Origin: Symsagittifera roscoffensis
Lineage: Eukaryota; Xenacoelomorpha; Acoela; Convolutidae
Length of the DNA stretch: 64,000 nt
Direction of reading: 5' to 3'
Assembly (NCBI RefSeq): GCF_963678635.1
Contig: NC_087064.1
Span: forward strand, 75,044,213 to 75,108,212
Shown here piece after piece: positions 42,206-53,505 of the stretch. The notes under the pieces are model-generated. The model worked only from the letters and a program-made list of their open reading frames with translations, ran no database searches and was not told where the DNA came from. Position 1 is the stretch's first letter. Every line of letters starts with the position of its first letter. The position numbers were made by a program, and so were the translations under genes.

Positions 42206-44536
42206 GTACACCAGTTTGTAAAAGAATCAATATCATGCTGTAGAGAAGTAATATCAGTAGAAAACAACTTTGAATCGTCAGCGAACAAATAACCACTGGA
42301 AAATTTTATACACTCTGACAGATCATTGATGAAAAGAAGAAAAAGAAGCGGCCCCAAGATGCTGCCTTGAGGAACGCCACTAGTAACAGGACATGGATTG
42401 GAAATGTGCGCATTTATACGAACACACTGTGATCGGTTACAGAGATACGACAAAAAAGTAACAAGAAATCATGATCGAAACCATACAAAAGCACAAGTGG
42501 TACAAAAACACAAGAGATAGTGTCCCTGACCTTTGAGCCGAGGTGTTTTTATTTCTTATTTTGACCTTTAGTCTGTTCTACGCGACGAAAGTGGGGATAG
42601 TTGTTAGGAATAGGAGTGACTTGCGATTCTACTAATTCCGAAGATTCCCTTTTTCCAATGGTTTAAGGACCCATTCTTCTTATCCTCATATGTGACCTGA
42701 GTGAGCAACTATTACAGAAATGCAAATCTGTGTCTAAATGCGACTGCTCAGTTGCATTTAGTTTCCGAGATGTGACGTTCCTTTTTCTTTTTATAATTTT
42801 TCTTAAAGAAGTTGGATATAAAAACTTCACGAAAAACATCATCGGAAGCGAATGTTGATGAGAAGAAAACCAGCGAACTGACCCTGCGGTTGTGATTGAC
42901 GTCCCTGTTTCTGTGCTCTAGCTTATCTGACAAGAAAAACAGTATTGATTCTTGTATTTTCTTCATTGTCTCACAATTACGACTTAATGTTTGCGTTGTC
43001 ATCAAAATTCGATCCATTTTTTTGTTACCTGGTAACTGTTATGCTAAATTCAATGCTAAATTATCTACATTTTTTTGAAGACGCTCCTGGCTTTATAGAA
43101 ACTTCCACGTTGTAGATGAAAAAGTTATTCGTGGACACCGCTCTGGACGAAGATGAAGTCCTTTTTCAATGGATGTGAAGAATTTATATACCAAGGTTCC
43201 GGTGATTGAAGCAATCAGTATAGCAGCTGGTATAGTCTACGAATTGGGTTACCCACCCTCTTCAGTTGATAAGATTTGCATTCAGTAATGTTTGTTGGGT
43301 TTCTGGAAGCGAATGGTATGTCCATTTCGACGGCGTTGCCATGGGTTGAACCCTTTCTGTCATATTGGCTAACTTGTGGATAAAACAATTCGAGCCTGTT
43401 CTGTCTGACGACATCAAAGACATCCAAAGACATCCTGGTGTTTGAGTCGACGCAGCCTAACGTGGACCCTTTTTACTGTTCTGTCTCTGACAAGCAGTTT
43501 ACCTGGCGTGGTTAGGCCATTCGGTGTCACTTTTGCATGCAGTGGTTTTATTGGATTTGTGCCAATCTTGCAATTACGGAGTGCAAAGAATACAAACTAA
43601 CAAAGAAGCCTTGGTTTTGTGGGTGCACACCAAGTTCGGTGCCTAGTCCGGAGATTATCTTCCCTAATTCAGAAATTTTCGGCCGGTACGTAGATGACAT
43701 CATACGTACCTCGAAACGCGGGGAAATTGAGGAAAATTTAAGACCAGCCAGTACTCTCCATCCCTGCATAGAGTTCACTATTGAGTTAAAGTGTGATGAG
43801 GAACTACATTTTCTGAACACCTTCCTGCTTCGTGACCAGTGTAGAACAGAAACAACGTGGTATACCAATTCAACAGACACTGGTTCATTCATGTATTTTT
43901 GTGCTTGCGCGTCGACTGATTTCAAGCGAAAAATTTTTGAAGACACCGTACATCGCCTTCACAACAGCACTTATAGTTGAACAGCCTTTAAAGACGGCCT
44001 CAGTAAGGCTATAGAATCTTAGGAGAAGAAACAGTACCCGCCGGCTTTTTACGAGCCTATAGTGGAATATAATGTCAACAAGATCTTGACAACTAGTGCT
44101 CTTGAACATAGAAATGATTCCGAAAGCAGTAGGATTGAAAGACCTGTCTTGAAGCTGCAAAATAGGGGTCAAATATCTCACAAAATAGCAAAAAGAGTGA
44201 CCTCAGTCGTTTTCACAAGAAAAATGAAAATCGTGATGCCCTCCTTGGAGTCTCCGGTGATTGGACTGCTTCGTGGTAATGTTGTGTAACAGTTTACATG
44301 TCCTGGATGTGATTCCAGCTATGTGGGTCAGACGACGCGACATCTCACAACAACAATCGAAGAACACAAACAACGGAGCGCCAGGGTTGGTATCCATCAT
44401 TGAGAGTGCCGAGAAGAGGTCAATAGCATACAACCGAAGATCATAGACTCTCCCAGCGACGACTCCAAGCTGCTGACGCTTGAGGCCATCCACATCGCCA
44501 GGCTGCGTCCCGGTTTCAATGCAAAAGAAGAGTACA
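42206..44536 (+). mobile_element. 2.92-kb tandem unit 3 (truncated)
   Basis: It matches units 1-2 up to 'gaagagtaca' at 44536, then switches to divergent PLE upstream sequence. It holds a LINE piece (42206-42520) and PLE family A RT (43165-43978) with intact YVDD motif C (43687-43698) but the same TGA (43347-43349). Only the first GIY-YIG (44299-44536) is present; the second is lost. Confidence 0.87.
43165..43978 (+). pseudogene. PLE family A reverse transcriptase, unit 3 (YVDD intact)
   Basis: Retains the catalytic YVDD that units 1 and 2 have lost. It still carries the shared TGA after VAMG and the TAG in the PHD-like insert, so it is also inactive. The following first GIY-YIG domain (44299-44536) is cut at the unit junction. 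Confidence 0.8.
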
Positions 44537-46110
44537 TCGGCAACGCGAACTGACCTTGTGGTTGTGATTGAGGTCCCTGTTTCTTTGTTCCAGCTTTATC
44601 TGGCAAGAAATAATGTTTTTATTCAATTATTTCTTATTTTTTCGCATGATTACGACTTGCTGTGTTCGTTGACTTACTGATTGATTTTGAGAAATGCTGA
44701 TGATGTCTTACGACGAAAACCTTCTTTTTAAGAAAGTACAATGATTATCTTTATTCATCACTTCACAAATCTTTATTCATCTTTTCACAATGAAATTACC
44801 AATCCTGTAATTGGGTGCTGTTAGAGTGCTCTCAAAGGAGGCCGATCTTATTTCCAGTATGATACAAACGGACAAAGAAGCCTTGGTTTTGTGGGTGCAC
44901 ACCGAGCTCGGTGTCTAGTCCGGAGATTAACTTCCCTAATTCAGAAATTTTTGGCCGGTACGTAGATGACATCATACGTACCTCGAAACGCGGGGAAATT
45001 GAGGAAAAGTTAAGACCAGCCAGTACTCTCCATCCCTGCATAGAGTTCACTATTGAGTTAAAGTGTGATGAGGAACTGCATTTTCTGGACACCTTCCTGC
45101 TTCGTGACCAGAGTAGAATAGAAACAGCGTGGTATACCAATTCAACGGACACTGTTTCATTCATGTAATTTCGTGCTTGTGCGTCGACTAATTTGAAGCG
45201 AAAATTTTTTGAAGACACTGTACATCGCCTTCACAACAGCACTTATAGTTGAACAGCCTTCAAAGACGGCCTCAGTAAGGCTATAGAATCTTGGGAGAAG
45301 AAACAGTACCCATCGGCTTTTTACGAGCCTATTGTGGAATATACTGTCGACAAGATCTTGACAACTAGTGCTCCTGAACATAGAAATGATTCCGAAAGCA
45401 GTAGGACTGAAAGACCTGTCTTGAAGCTGCAATATAGGGGTCAAATATCTCACAAAATAGCAAAAAGAGTGACCTCAGTCGTTTTCACAAGAAAAATGAA
45501 AACCGTGATGCCCTCCCTGGAGTCTCCGGTGATTGGACTGCTTCGTGGTAATGTTGTGTAACAGTTTACATGTCCTGGATGTGATTCCAGCTATGTGGGT
45601 CAGACGACGCGACATCTCACAACAACAATCGTAGAACACAAACAACGGAGCGCCAGGGTTGGTATCCATCATTGAGAGTGCCGAGAAGAGGTCAATAGCA
45701 TACAAATGAAGATCTTAGACTCTCCCAGCGACGACTCCAAGGTGCTGACGCTTGAGGCCATCCACATCGCCAGGCTGCGTCCCGGTTTCAATGCAAAAGA
45801 GGAGTACACAAAAATGGTGTACAGACTTGAATGTTGTGGGTACAAATCCATCTATTTTGGCCAGACGGTCCGACATCTCACCACAAGGATTGAAGAACAC
45901 CGAAAAGAGGATACCCCAGTTGGCCAGCATATAAAAGCATTGTGGTAGTGAGAGTGGTAAGTCGGAGTTTAAATGGAAGATAATCGAACAGCAGCATCAA
46001 GTTACTTACATTAGAGGCACTGCACATAAGGAATGAGAGACCCTCAATTAACACGCGCGATGAGTTTAGAAGTAGGGTGCTGACACTAAGGCTATAGTTC
46101 CAGAATCAAA
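44537..46110 (+). pseudogene. PLE family A copy 4, internally deleted
   Basis: A divergent upstream region (44540-44866) joins directly to the end of the PHD-like insert at 'atacaaacggacaaagaagc'. Motif C YVDD (44959-44970), the thumb and two GIY-YIG domains (45570-45805 and 45814-46100) follow. RT motifs A and B are missing. Substitutions relative to units 1-3 run throughout, so this is an older relative. Confidence 0.78.
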
Positions 46111-46890
46111 AAATTCTGGCTAAAACAAAACATTTTGAACTAACTTTTATGTTAGGATACAAATTATGCGACAAAACGAAATTGTTAAAACAAAAAAGGT
46201 GAAAACTCTCAGAAATTTGCGACAAAATGTTTTAAAGTATTACATAACAGTTGTTACATAATTTCAGTAATATTTGTAAAATTTTGATTGGTTGAATTTT
46301 TTAAATTTTGAAATAATGATGTATATGACACTTTCTATGATCTTTGATCACTTTGTACAGATAGTTTAGAGTTTATAAAACCTGAAGATGCACAAAAATG
46401 TGCAAAAACGTTTGTTTGAATTTACAATTTCAACGCATTCTCAAAAAGAATTTAAATACTAGAGTGCTTTTACTACAGTTATGTTGAGATGAGGCGATTT
46501 ATAAGGTGATCCATCTGAAATGGATAAAATGTCCGTTGTCCAATAAAAAACTATTAGTTTTTAATTAAGGTTCCGACCACATTTTCAATGGCGTCGCGTG
46601 TTTTAAGTGATTAGAGACCTAGCCATGAGGACACGCTTCTTTCTATATAGAATTGGGTAACTTTAGTAGTGACCTTTAGTCCGTAACGTTTCTTAAGTTC
46701 CACGTCATAAGTGAACCGCGAAACTAACCCAAGCCTAAAGCCAGAAGGGCCAAGGCACTAGTGAACTCGCTTGACTTCATCATTCCATAACAGTTTCATC
46801 ACAGTTTCTTATTTTTAGTATATCTGATGTTACTTTCAGATGTTAATTTAATAATTTTCTTCTTCATTATTTTGTTTTTCCAACCGGTTG
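46111..46890 (+). repeat. PLE 3' tail (pLTR-like), copy 2
   Basis: It matches 34781-35530. The 'cctgaagatgcacaaaaatg' motif at 46381-46400 is followed by 'tgcaaaaacg', so here the arms TGCACA and TGTGCA pair perfectly (46388-46403). The tail then has the ATCCAT hairpin (~46509) and the 'gagacctagccatgaggaca' block. Confidence 0.72.
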
Positions 46891-46891
46891 T

Positions 46892-46927
46892 GAAGAAGAA
46901 GAAGAAGAAGAAGAAGAAGAAGAAGAA
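46892..46927 (+). repeat. (GAA)n microsatellite, longest copy
   Basis: Twelve uninterrupted GAA units preceded by 'ccaaccggttgt'. It has the same position and neighbours as the tracts at 35529, 53334 and 62924. Confidence 0.9.
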
Positions 46928-47414
46928 AAAACTAATTCTCTTAAACAATAGATTATGGCAAAAATAAAAACAAAAAAATCAAGTCAAGATCAACAGTTTG
47001 AGCAGGTGCACTTCAAGAACCATGTACACGATTTCAGTTGATCAAAAGTTGACACAGTTCTCTCTAAAAGAAGTTCCTTGACTCTTCTCTTGAAAGACTC
47101 GAGGGGAGCGAAGATGTCTACACCAAGACGGATCAACTCAATGACCGATTTCTCAACGCGATGAAAGAAGAACTTCTCAGTCTGCCACTTCTTTGCTGTT
47201 TGAATTGTGCAGACGATGGTGGATTTCCGGCTGGTGGTCACCTTAAAAAAGAAATACGTAGAAAACGGCAATTCTGTAAGACGATGTAACATTTTGTAGA
47301 ACAGTAACACATCGTTGAAATTGAAATGGTAACAGATAGGCAGAGTTTTTGTGAGAAATAAATGGTCTTTATAGGGTATTGAATCAATAGCCCATTTCAG
47401 ACACTTTCGATTGA
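46928..47414 (-). pseudogene. LINE ORF2 C-terminal fragment, copy 2
   Basis: The 47424-46990 frame equals the thumb/C-terminus of the 35.6-kb LINE (KCLKWAIDSIPYKDHLFLTK...). It is cut at 47414, where inverted PLE-B sequence starts. Only ~140 codons remain; the RT palm is absent. Confidence 0.8.
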
Positions 47415-48340
47415 AATGTAACAATTGCCCGGAAGTACATATCGACGGAAAATAAAGCTAGGTTCTAAGACTACTGGCCAACGTCTAAACAGAGCTCCAC
47501 ATGCTTTTCACCGTCTCTACCAAAGCCAGTTCTTTTGGTGGTCTTTCTAACATCGGGTCGACAAAAACGTTATTGTTCTCCGGCTTCGACCAGAACGCAC
47601 AAATTAACTTGTTTACATGCAAAATTAGTAAGCTCATGGCTTACTATCCCCAGACCACGAGGTCACTCCTAAAAACAGGGCTCTTACTATTTGTTATATT
47701 ACTATTGTTTTTGTTCAGTAGATAAAAATCATCAACCCCATCGAAAATGGATCAACCCTTTCCCCTAACTACTAGCTTCTCATCGTCAGAAAATGAATTC
47801 AAATGTTAGATAAATTCAATTCAGGACATAATAGGGAAGCTAAAAGTTTATATAAAAGGATTTAAGTTCCAGTCCCGAGACCCCTCCGGATTCCTGAATC
47901 CGGCGAAATAACACCCTTATCTTCTTTCCGGAAGGCTGTTTTTCTACCCTTCACCGTTGTTGTGAACGGCCTTGCAACGATTGTAGCGACACAATCGTTG
48001 CCACTTGGAGCGGTCTCTGCTAATTCTGCTATTCGTTGTTGCTTTTTTATCGCAATTCTCGTTGTTGTCGCCGTTGCAACTATTGTTGTTGTGTCTTAAT
48101 TCTGGATTTCTTCCAAAATGGCCGATTTTGACGTTTCTCAGAAATATGACGACATCAATCGAAATTTAAAAAATTTTAAAACATCAGAATATTCTAGCCT
48201 TCACAGTTTGACTAATCGTTCCAATAACACTGTTAATACTTCAAAATTGCTAATTCGGAAGGTTAGCTGCTTATAATTCGAAATTTTAGAATCTGCTTTT
48301 TCGTCCATTCTGGTCGAATGTCACATACTAGCCGGACAGC
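47415..48340 (-). repeat. Inverted PLE family B segment
   Basis: Reverse complement of about 26015-26934: the 'ccggaag.tacatatcgacgg' join, the 'caaagccagttcttttggtg'-type block and the 'gacctcgtggtct' pLTR block all appear in inverted order. The divergence is clear, with many substitutions. Confidence 0.72.
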
Positions 48341-48955
48341 CCGGTCAATGTCCCCATTGAATCTCGCAATGTTCGTAAAATTGGTACAGTGTCATCGAAC
48401 AGAACTCACAAAATGCACGAAATTACTCTTATCCACGTCATATCGACTCACTGCAGAATATAAATGGCATCATACTACACTACTATAACCTTCCAATTTC
48501 TTTCACTAATCTGCACTTTCGAGGATATGACTTAAGATAAAACATTTTTTTTGACTTCCAATGTCAATGGCCTGATTTAAAACTTTTTCTTCTAGGTTTT
48601 AAAAAGTGTTAGTTTGCAGGACAGTCCTGCCAACCAACAAGCTAAAATTATCCTACTAAGCTTCTTGCCTTTGGAAATTTTAGTTGTTATTGGTCCTGAA
48701 TATTAAAACTAAGGAACTCTGTGGTTAGAAAGAACCATTAAAACATCTCCCTCTTCGAGAGATTACCCAAGCCTTTCATGTCACCACAAAGTGATCAGTC
48801 GTCCTAGTTGAATAAAAACAGTCATGCAGGCTGGAATATTTAAATATACTCTTTGCTCAAGCCTCTCTAAATAAATAGTAAGTGTCTCTAAAGCCACTAA
48901 CTAAAATCAAAATACAAATTTATAAATGCAACAAATTCTTTACTGTTCAAAACTC
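48341..48955. other. Unassigned DNA between array parts
   Basis: About 600 bases without a long frame, without matches elsewhere in the window and without a recognised motif. It may be a surviving piece of the original host locus. Confidence 0.4.
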
Positions 48956-48959
48956 AACT

Positions 48960-50690
48960 AAAATGTATTCTTTCAGTTTCAATTACAACTTGGTTGCTTA
49001 GTTTCTCACTTGAGTTTTTTGTCACACATATAGAACAATTCCGAGTTTTAACTTCTTCTCTTTCGTTACTTCTTTGTTTCTTCTTTTTTCGTCAGTTAGG
49101 AGTTCTAAAACTTCTAAATTCTTCTAATTTCGCTTCTTTTTGCATCTTGTTTTTCGGCCATTTGTCAATGCTCCATCTCCTCCTCCTGCTATACTGACTC
49201 TGCACTTTCAGTTTCTGTGTCTTGCAACACATCGCTATACATAGCTATTCTGACGCTGTTGGAAGCAGTCCTCCAACACTTCTGCTCTTCTAGCCTTTGT
49301 TTGCAACAAGGTAGGGGATCCACGTTAGATTCTCTGTTCCTGCAGAAGCTGTTGTGGAGACACAACGTCACGTTTCTCTCCAAATCTTCGCTCAACATCT
49401 CTTCCTTCTCTCTTCCCATACGTTCACTTGTCCTGGAAATTCTCTTTACAGCGGTGGTCACTGCATTCCGATGAGTCACGAAAGCTCGCTTGAAAGATCC
49501 TGCCCCAATGTCCAGCTGATACACACTGTACACTCTACCGTGCTTCGACATATGCTTCTTGGCATACTCATACAACCATGCAGTCATTTTGGCTCTAAGC
49601 CATGGCATCAGTCGTCTCCTTGCTCATATTTTTTTCCCTTCCATTGGAATGTTCAGAAGATCTAAATCTTTCAGACAACCCAATTTCTGCAATTTTTCTC
49701 TCGTTGGTGCCTCCTGTCTATTGTTCTCCTTCACATGAGCTTCAGGCATCGTATCGCCATCATAACTCCGACTATCACTATCGTTATGGGCCGTGATGCG
49801 TCTGGTAAACCCAGGGAGAGCAGCTCTCCAGAGTCCCAGATCAACACCAGATTACAACGTTCGGGGTGACACCATAATTGCAGCAAGCAATGGCAAGAAA
49901 ACTTGTCATGTGTCAGCATGATGCTCCTCCAGTTACGCTTTCCCGAAGCTTCCAGTAGTGGTTCCATTTCCATCATCACTCGGTGGACTTCATCATTCTC
50001 ATATACTGTATTGTAATCCGTAACGGTTGATCCTCTCTGTTTTTGTCTTTCAAAGTCACTGAAGTTGCCAGTGACTTATCCCATGAACTTCTTTCCCAGT
50101 ATCGATTCCAACTCCTCCCTAGTTCTCTCTGGAACTGCTAAGAACTTTTTGCACAGTAACTCATAAGACTTCTCTGGCATTTTCGCCAGTCTTACACACT
50201 TTGGCACTGAGAAGGTTTGATCCACGATCGTTCTCGTACTCCTTACATCCACAGCTACGAAATGCACTGGGTATCTGCTCTTGCATATTGGAGCTAATGT
50301 CGATCCCACCAAATATCGCGCTCCTGATGGTCTGCGATAAATTTCACTGTGTCTGATGTTAATTTCCGCCTCGATCGCTTCCCTCCATTTTCCTATGTGC
50401 TTTTTCTCAGTCTGCAAAGCTCCTGGAAACACTTCTACACTGATGGCCATGACCATCTCATGTTTCTGTTCTAGATTCAATAGTGACTCTATTGAACCAA
50501 ACGTACTGTAGAATCCTAGTGCAGTCACTAGATTCACCTCGGTTCCTCCATGACAATCTGCAATCAATTCCGTTTCCGTTCTTGCTTTCATCAAAGGTTC
50601 CCAAACAATATTGTCAACTGCTTGTGTTGTTTCTCCAGGGTTTTCACGCGATCTAGACATCCACAAATGTGACCTTCCAGTTGACGTGCT
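48960..50690 (-). pseudogene. Unidentified 'cargo' coding segment, copy 1 (fused to polymerase copy 2)
   Basis: Minus-strand frames at 50666-50076 (196 codons), 49979-49731 and 49608-49189 lie in order with stops or frameshifts between them. They appear to be one former protein of about 500-570 residues. Features are a Trp/Glu-rich start, ADCHGGTEVNLVTALGFYS, KHIGKWREAIEAEI and PEKSYELLCKKF segments, and a very basic C-terminus (RRRRW, KRRKKKKQR) read in another frame. I recognise no family. The segment replaces the polymerase C-terminus and recurs at 53506-55145 and 58500-59875. Confidence 0.6.
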
Positions 50691-50699
50691 TCCAGAACA

Positions 50700-51942
50700 A
50701 GTACGGGGGGAAAAGTTGTTTTTCGCATCTGGTCTGAGTCGTCTCGACAGTCTTTGCTTCGCTTTTCAGTCCAACCTGCTCGCTTGCTAGTAAGGATACA
50801 GTAATCTAAATCTTCTTCTGCCAAAGCCAAATAGAGGGAATCTGTATGCATTTCGAGTTCTTCGAATTGGCTGACATCGCAAAATTTATCGAAAAAGGTA
50901 TAATACAGCTCCAACATTCTCAACTTGGCATACTGTAGTATAAAGAATCCTACTATAATTGGTTCACGATGCTCTATAGTAGATTTAACAAACTCCACTT
51001 CATACAAATCTTTAGCTACGACATTGAGTCTCTTGAAAAATTGGTTATTGATAGCTTTGTGAGTTTTTTTGTCTCCAAGATATTTTTTGTCATTGTATGT
51101 TTTGATCTGTCCATTATTTGATAGCCGTAGGAACTATTTCCCAGAAGTTTCATTGTTTCGGCTACTACACCAGATAATGGATTTTCATCACCGGCTCGCC
51201 TAGTATCAACAACAGACTGAACAAAATTGTTGAATACTTTACGCGGTGTGTATTGTACTAACCGATGAACTTTTGTACATTGCAACCCAAGATCCAAGTA
51301 AAATTTGAAAAGTGGTGTGATAAAGGTTCCGTTGGTCAATTTGAAGCTCGATATCAACATTTTCTGCGGTTGTTTTAACAAATCGTTTTCTTTCGCATAT
51401 GTCTTCATAAATTCCCCAATTTTGTTTCTGGTAACATCTATATTTTTGACAATAGGTGGGAAATTGGAAAATTTTGCTTTTAGCTCATCTGGAACACTCA
51501 GATCGCATTGCACGTAGCCGAACAATGTTTCATTTCTAATTTTTTGCACTAGTGAACTAGTAGAAAGAGGTCTTTTGAAGGGAAAGTGAGTTCTAACGTG
51601 ATTTTTCACGTCTACATTGTTTTTAAATTGATCCCACCAACTACACTCCCACATTTATTCTATATTGTATACTTTTTTCTCGAATGTAATCTTTTCGAAG
51701 CTCATCCATTTCCCTTTTCTTGGTTTCTCGTTTGATATTATCATCAGTTAGCCTCGGTCTAGCTTCTTGACAAGGACAAAAACGGAAATAACAACCCATT
51801 GCTTCAAAGACACTCTTACAATGGTTGCAATAACCATCAACACTGAAGCAATCAATTTTTTTCTGTTTTTCTGTAGTGAAGTAACTCTCAATTTTACATT
51901 CAGGTCTGGTTGCTTGAAAGTATGACATGACCATATTTTCAA
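50700..51942 (-). pseudogene. Family B DNA polymerase, copy 2
   Basis: It has the same segments as copy 1: 51934-51641 (Cys/His-rich), 51654-51016 (palm, motif B) and 51007-50700 (motif C region). The frameshifts at ~51650 and ~51050 are identical to copy 1. Motif C begins with His in place of Asp. At 'RTC' near 50700 the sequence leaves the polymerase and enters the cargo segment. Confidence 0.82.
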
Positions 51943-52545
51943 ATGTTCGAACTCAATTTTTGCCTTGCGATAAGAGAGAAAAACAAGTCAGTGCAGCAAG
52001 CTAAGTTATTTCGCAGTTACGTTGACGATATAGTGAGAACAGTGAAGGGTGATCCCGAAAAAGTGCTACGGGCTACAAACTTACTACATCCAAATTTACA
52101 GTTCACAATAGAGACACCAAACACAAATGGGAAATTGGCTTTTTTGAATTTACAAATTAGTATTGACAAAAGCAGGAAAATTAACTGTGGGTGGAATCAA
52201 AAACCAACAGATACAAGTACCATACTAATTGTTAGAAGCTGAGCCCCCCTTCAATACAAGAGAAGTGTGATTGAAGGAACTGTTCACCGGGTGTTCCGCA
52301 TTACGTTAAAATGGGAAGAATTTGATAAAGCGATGAAAATCATCCGTGAACAGTGGTTGGATAACCAATATCCGGAAAATTGGCCGTCGCGGGTTGCATC
52401 GCATGCCCCTGAGAAGATCAGCAGCATCAATTTACTTACATCAGAGGCGCTGCACATAGGAAAGAGAGGACAGAGGAAAGAGAGACCGACAATTAACACG
52501 CGCGACGAGTTTAGACGTAGGGAGCTGACACTGAGGATATAGTTC
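51943..52545 (+). pseudogene. PLE family C RT 3' half, copy 1
   Basis: A 99-codon ORF starts with motif C (FRSYVDDIVRTVKGDPEKVL; YVDD at 52018-52029), then LLHPNLQFTIETPNTNGKLA and QKPTDTSTIL, ending at TGA. The next frame (52267) gives the thumb (GTVHRVFR...WEEFDKAMKIIREQW). It is then fused to the PLE C-terminal segment (LLTSEALHIGKRGQ...), with the GIY-YIG core deleted. It is head to head with polymerase copy 2, and the first codon of its ORF abuts that copy. Confidence 0.8.
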
Positions 52546-53335
52546 CAGAATAAAAAAAAATTCTGGCTAAAAAAAAATTTTGAAACAAACTTCTTGTTAG
52601 CATGAAAACTTGCGACAAAACGAAATTCTAAAAACAAAAAGGTGAAATCTCTCAGAAATTTGTGACAAAATGTGTAAAATTGTTACAAAATAGTTGTTTC
52701 ATAATTTCAGTAATATTTGTAAAATTTTGATTTGTTGAATTTTTTAAATTTTGAAATAATGATGTGTATGACACTTTCTATGATCTTTGATCACTTTGTA
52801 CAGATAGTTTAGAGTTTTTAAAACCTGAAGATGCATATAAATGTTCCAAAACCTTTAATTGAATTTACAATTTCAACGCATTCTCAAAAAGAATTTAAAT
52901 ACTAGAGTGCTTTTATTACAGTTATGTTGAGGTGAGGCGAGTTATAAGGTGATCCATCTAAAATGGATAAAATGTCCGTTGTCCAATAAAAACCTATTAA
53001 TTTTTAATTGAGGTTCCGACCACATTTTCAATGGCGTCGCGTGTTTTAAGTGATTAGAGACCTAGCCATGAGGACACGCTTCTTTCTATATAGAATTGGG
53101 TAACTTTAGTAGTGACCTTTAGTCCGTAACGTTTCTTAAGTTCCACGTCATAAGTGAACCGCGAAACTGACCCAAGCCTAAAGCCAGAAGGGCCAAGGCA
53201 CTAGTGAACTCGCTTGACTTCATCATTCCATCACAGTTTCATCACAGTTTCTTATTTTTAGTAAATCTGATATTATTTTCAGATGTTTTTTTAATACTTT
53301 TCTTCTTCAATATCTTGTTTTTCTATTGGTTGTGG
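52546..53335 (+). repeat. PLE 3' tail (pLTR-like), copy 3
   Basis: It matches 34781-35530 and 46111-46890 block for block, including the ATCCAT hairpin (~52952) and the 'gagacctagccatgaggaca' block (~53057). Non-coding. Confidence 0.72.
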
Positions 53336-53505
53336 AGAAGGAGAAGAAGGAGAAGAAGAAGAAGAAGAAGAAGAAAGAATTAATTCTCTTAAACAATAGA
53401 TTATGGCAAAAATAAAGACAAAAAAATCAAGTCAAGATCGACAGTTTGAGCAGGTGCACTTCAGGAACCATGAACACGATTTCAGTTGATCAAAAGTTGA
53501 CACAA
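53334..53505 (-). pseudogene. (GAA)n tract and LINE C-terminal stub
   Basis: The GAA tract (53334-53375) is followed by the last ~25 codons of the LINE (TVSTFDQLKSCSWFLKCTCS, minus strand, stop at 53432). The stub is cut at about 53505, where the cargo segment of the next unit begins. Confidence 0.8.

Noticed and set aside
49602-49796. Plus-strand ORF with signal-peptide-like start in the cargo region
   Set aside because: The minus strand carries longer frames consistent across three copies, including the 310-codon fusion; the plus frame is incidental.
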